A stretch of DNA of 35,729 nt from a virus. The stretch's first letter is position 1. Every line of letters begins with the position of its first letter. The position numbers and the translations under genes are program-made. The notes under the pieces were generated by a model, which was not told where the DNA came from, did not search any database, and saw only the letters and a program-made list of their open reading frames with translations. Positions 34,007 to 35,729 of the stretch are shown piece by piece. The stretch covers positions 1 to 35,729 of IMG/VR virus record IMGVR_UViG_3300035698_030034. One strand, written 5' to 3'.

Positions 34007-34174
34007 TTATTTTTCCTCCGATTCATTTACATTATTATTTGCTCTGTCAATTTTCATAAGTTCACTATTAAGCAACTCAATTGTAGTTGCTTGCAAGTCC
34101 ATTACATATCTTTGAAGTGCTTCTAATTCTTTTTTAGCTTCTAGATATTTATCTTTGTAACTTATACTAATCAT
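34007..34174 (-). CDS. 55-residue coiled-coil protein
   Basis: From ATG 34174 behind AAAGGAG to TAA 34009-34007, one base before the next gene's ATG. The product is a nearly continuous charged helix (YKDKYLEAKKELEALQRYVM), ending NESEEK. The last codons contain the ribosome site of the following gene, so the two are translationally coupled. Not recognised. Confidence 0.6.
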   Translation of the reverse strand: MISISYKDKYLEAKKELEALQRYVMDLQATTIELLNSELMKIDRANNNVNESEEK

Positions 34175-34200
34175 ATTATTCTCCTTTCTTATTTTTGAGT

Positions 34201-34620
34201 TTATTCAATAATTCCTAACGCCCTGGCAGACTCAACGCTTAACTTCTCGTTAAATGGTTCTCCATTTCTTGTTATCTCTATCTTTATTCCCTCTTTCTCC
34301 TCTTCTCTGTGTGGGCGACATTGTTCGTACCCTGTATATCCACACGCTTCCCCTGCTTTAAAACTTTCTGGATTGTCTACTGTTACATACTTGTTTTTTT
34401 GCCCCTTAGCTATAGAAAAGAATATTCTAGGATCGCCCCACTCTTCATAATTAGTATCCCTAACATCCACCAAGTCCCCTTGTTCGAAGTAGTGTTCTAG
34501 AAAGTCTTCAGAAAATGATGCTCCTTCAATATAATATGGAAAATCCCCTAGCATTAACTCTGAAATAACTCCAACATTTCCATTATTAGTTATAACCCTA
34601 TCTCCTACTTGATATTTCAT
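34201..34620 (-). CDS. SH3-like early protein
   Basis: A 139-residue protein with an N-terminal KOW/SH3-like barrel motif (MKYQVGDRVITNNGNVGVISEL). Then come KYVTVDNPESFKAGEACGYTGYEQC, which I associate with small early phage proteins, and an acidic tail. It is the third gene of the leftward operon, with AGGAGG before the start. Function is unknown; such genes often act early against host processes. Confidence 0.55.
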   Translation of the reverse strand: MKYQVGDRVITNNGNVGVISELMLGDFPYYIEGASFSEDFLEHYFEQGDLVDVRDTNYEEWGDPRIFFSIAKGQKNKYVTVDNPESFKAGEACGYTGYEQCRPHREEEKEGIKIEITRNGEPFNEKLSVESARALGIIE

Positions 34621-34634
34621 TTTACTGCCTCCTT

Positions 34635-35279
34635 TTATTTACATTCAAAATCCGTCAATGTTTCAATCCAACAATGCATGCAGTAATGTTTTTCTGTCCC
34701 CTCAAAAGTGCTAGTTATAAACTCCTCTGTTTCTCCGTGCTTCTTACATACAACTTTTTTAGATGCCGTAGAAATAGAAAAAGTACCTTTATCTTTATCT
34801 TTTAACGTATACTCGCTTTTATCACAAGATTCCTTAGGTATTGGTTGGGCGAATTTGTACCACATAGTAGAAACAGATTTACCTTCTTTAAAATCTACTA
34901 CTGCACGATCGTAAACAGCCTCGTAAGGCGTAATTGATCCATCGATATAACTCAAATAGGGCAGCCTCTTCCACTCCTCAATAGGCAAATTCTCATCATT
35001 ACTAAACAAAGCCTCTTCCCCGTACTCAAATGCGTGGCCTTCGAAGGCTGCTTGGTGCCAACGCCATACACCATCATCTTCTTCAATACGATAGTAAGCT
35101 CCACTCAAAGTAGAAATGCCCACCTCCTTTATTGTAACGACTTGTCCTAAAAAACTTTTCATGTCGCTTCTTATGTGAGAACCTTCCACCACTATATGCC
35201 CATTTTCATCCTCACCAAACTCCCTAATCAACCCCTTTTCATGTCTTAATCTTGCTTTGTCTCCTGCTTTTAAGTTCAT
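34635..35279 (-). CDS. SH3-like protein with C-terminal zinc-binding motif
   Basis: A 214-residue protein. The first 80 residues resemble an SH3/mind-bomb-like barrel seen in many phage early proteins (GDKARLRHEKGL, FLGQVVTIKEVG, YYRIEEDDGVWRWHQAAFEG). The end has CKKHGETEEFITSTF...CMHCWIE, a Cys/His set that would bind zinc. The start overlaps the upstream stop by four bases (ATGA). Function is unknown. The shared barrel suggests relation to the 139-residue protein encoded next. Confidence 0.6.
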   Translation of the reverse strand: MNLKAGDKARLRHEKGLIREFGEDENGHIVVEGSHIRSDMKSFLGQVVTIKEVGISTLSGAYYRIEEDDGVWRWHQAAFEGHAFEYGEEALFSNDENLPIEEWKRLPYLSYIDGSITPYEAVYDRAVVDFKEGKSVSTMWYKFAQPIPKESCDKSEYTLKDKDKGTFSISTASKKVVCKKHGETEEFITSTFEGTEKHYCMHCWIETLTDFECK

Positions 35280-35479
35280 TTGTTTTCTCCTATGCTCGTT
35301 TTTTTAAACTCTCTCGAAAAAGGAACAAAGTTCGATATTCTACTTTTTCCATCTAAGTTATAAAACAAATAAATCCATCCGCCGGGAACTCTAATCATTT
35401 CAATGTCCTCTGCTAACACAGCAATGTCATGGCAATCCATTCCATATATAGTTTCTCTTGTTGGCTCTTTAAACTTCAT
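35276..35479 (-). CDS. Unknown 67-residue early protein
   Basis: First gene of the leftward operon in this window. The product starts MKFKEPTRETIYGMDCHDIA and is a small alpha/beta protein with no recognised motif. Its leader AGGAGAAAACAAATGAA is repeated exactly before the next gene, hinting at a duplicated expression signal. The 3' end overlaps the next start. Confidence 0.6.
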   Translation of the reverse strand: MKFKEPTRETIYGMDCHDIAVLAEDIEMIRVPGGWIYLFYNLDGKSRISNFVPFSREFKKTSIGENK

Positions 35480-35729
35480 TTGTTTTCTCCTTTTTAGTTA
35501 TTGAAGAGGGCAGGGATTTGCCAGGACCTTTTGCCGTTCCCCTTTTTAGGAGGGGTGGTAACCTGTGTAGTCACCCTGCAATGCGACCCTCTTGCTGCCT
35601 GACCTCGCAAGCCTACAGCCTACTCGTTGGTGCGTCTACCTATTCCGCCATCTCTCCAAAATTATACCCTCCCACCCAAGGCCTTGATTACAGTTTGTGT
35701 AGCTGCACACCAACCATTTATCCCAATGA
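35480..35729. other. Right-end region with tRNA-like RNA
   Basis: No protein gene seen. Read on the minus strand, this holds a tRNA-Leu-like RNA (35657-35502) and, just before it, a TATAAT (35666-35661) that may be a -10 box although no good -35 is seen. The last 60 bases contain short inverted repeats such as GTGT-ACAC but no second clear tRNA. Confidence 0.5.
35502..35657 (-). tRNA. tRNA-Leu-like RNA, enlarged or interrupted
   Basis: Read 5'-3' on the minus strand it begins GGAGAGATGGCGGAATAGGTAGACGC, closely matching the acceptor strand and D-arm of bacterial tRNA-Leu (GGCGGAA-GGTAGACGC). The 3' end CCTCTTC-A can pair with the 5' GGAGAG (six of seven pairs), and CAAATCC before it fits the T-loop end. 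But 156 nt separate the ends, where a tRNA-Leu has about 85. Between them lie a candidate anticodon hairpin CCCCT-CCTAAAA-AGGGG (UAA in the loop, but C at position 33), and GCAGGG/CCCTGC that could form the T-stem across about 60 nt. An insertion, intron or decayed tRNA are all possible. Confidence 0.4.

Noticed and set aside
34006-34026. Longer start for the possible ssDNA-binding protein
   Set aside because: It would place the GGAGG ribosome site inside the gene; ATG 34005 follows it at a normal distance.
1-35729. CRISPR array
   Set aside because: No regularly spaced direct repeats with unique spacers were seen; the repeats found are isolated pairs or short tandems.

Overview
This window reads as most of the genome of a tailed, double-stranded DNA bacteriophage, most likely short-tailed (podovirus-like). 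It carries a complete packaging and head set, an adaptor, a nozzle-like tail protein and three large 'internal virion' type proteins. I see no tape measure, tail tube or sheath. The DNA is AT-rich with a strong preference for A-ending codons (ATA, CTA, GTA, GGA, AGA) and good AGGAGG-type ribosome binding sites. I see no integrase, repressor or recognisable endolysin. The host cannot be named from the sequence.

Layout. Bases 1-144 are the end of a gene with a cadherin/VCBS-like repeat signature. Bases 145-551 are a regulatory gap with a sigma70-type promoter (283-311) bracketed by TAGGTATA repeats, a 9-bp hairpin and a 12-bp palindrome. Rightward late genes follow: small and large terminase, a second promoter (3045-3073), portal, a zinc-ribbon protein, scaffold, major capsid protein and a decoration-like protein. 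An internal terminator-like hairpin (7953-8001) separates these from the adaptor and tail block: adaptor, a double-lectin protein, a 1712-residue fibre with foreign-looking codon use, small proteins including a coiled-coil/membrane protein, a second fibre and the nozzle-like protein. The block ends with ejection-type proteins (276, 350 and 1188 residues), a degenerate PurD-like ATP-grasp protein and two small proteins.

The replication arm (28693-35479) is transcribed leftward and meets the late arm stop codon to stop codon. In transcription order it holds three small early genes (SH3-like and zinc-binding), a coiled-coil microprotein, a possible ssDNA-binding protein, a zinc-finger protein, a uracil-DNA-glycosylase/family A DNA polymerase fusion, two single-membrane-helix microproteins and a P-loop helicase-like ATPase. 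At the right end, upstream of this arm, lies a tRNA-Leu-like RNA whose matching acceptor strands are 156 nt apart.

The observations most worth checking are: a perfect 36-nt, 12-codon, in-frame repeat shared by two unrelated structural genes; the PurD-like protein that lacks the ATP-grasp lid; the oversized tRNA-Leu-like RNA; the UDG-polymerase fusion with a histidine at the '762' position; and a likely -1 frameshift at the end of the 276-residue gene. All calls rest on reading the sequence by eye, without database searches.
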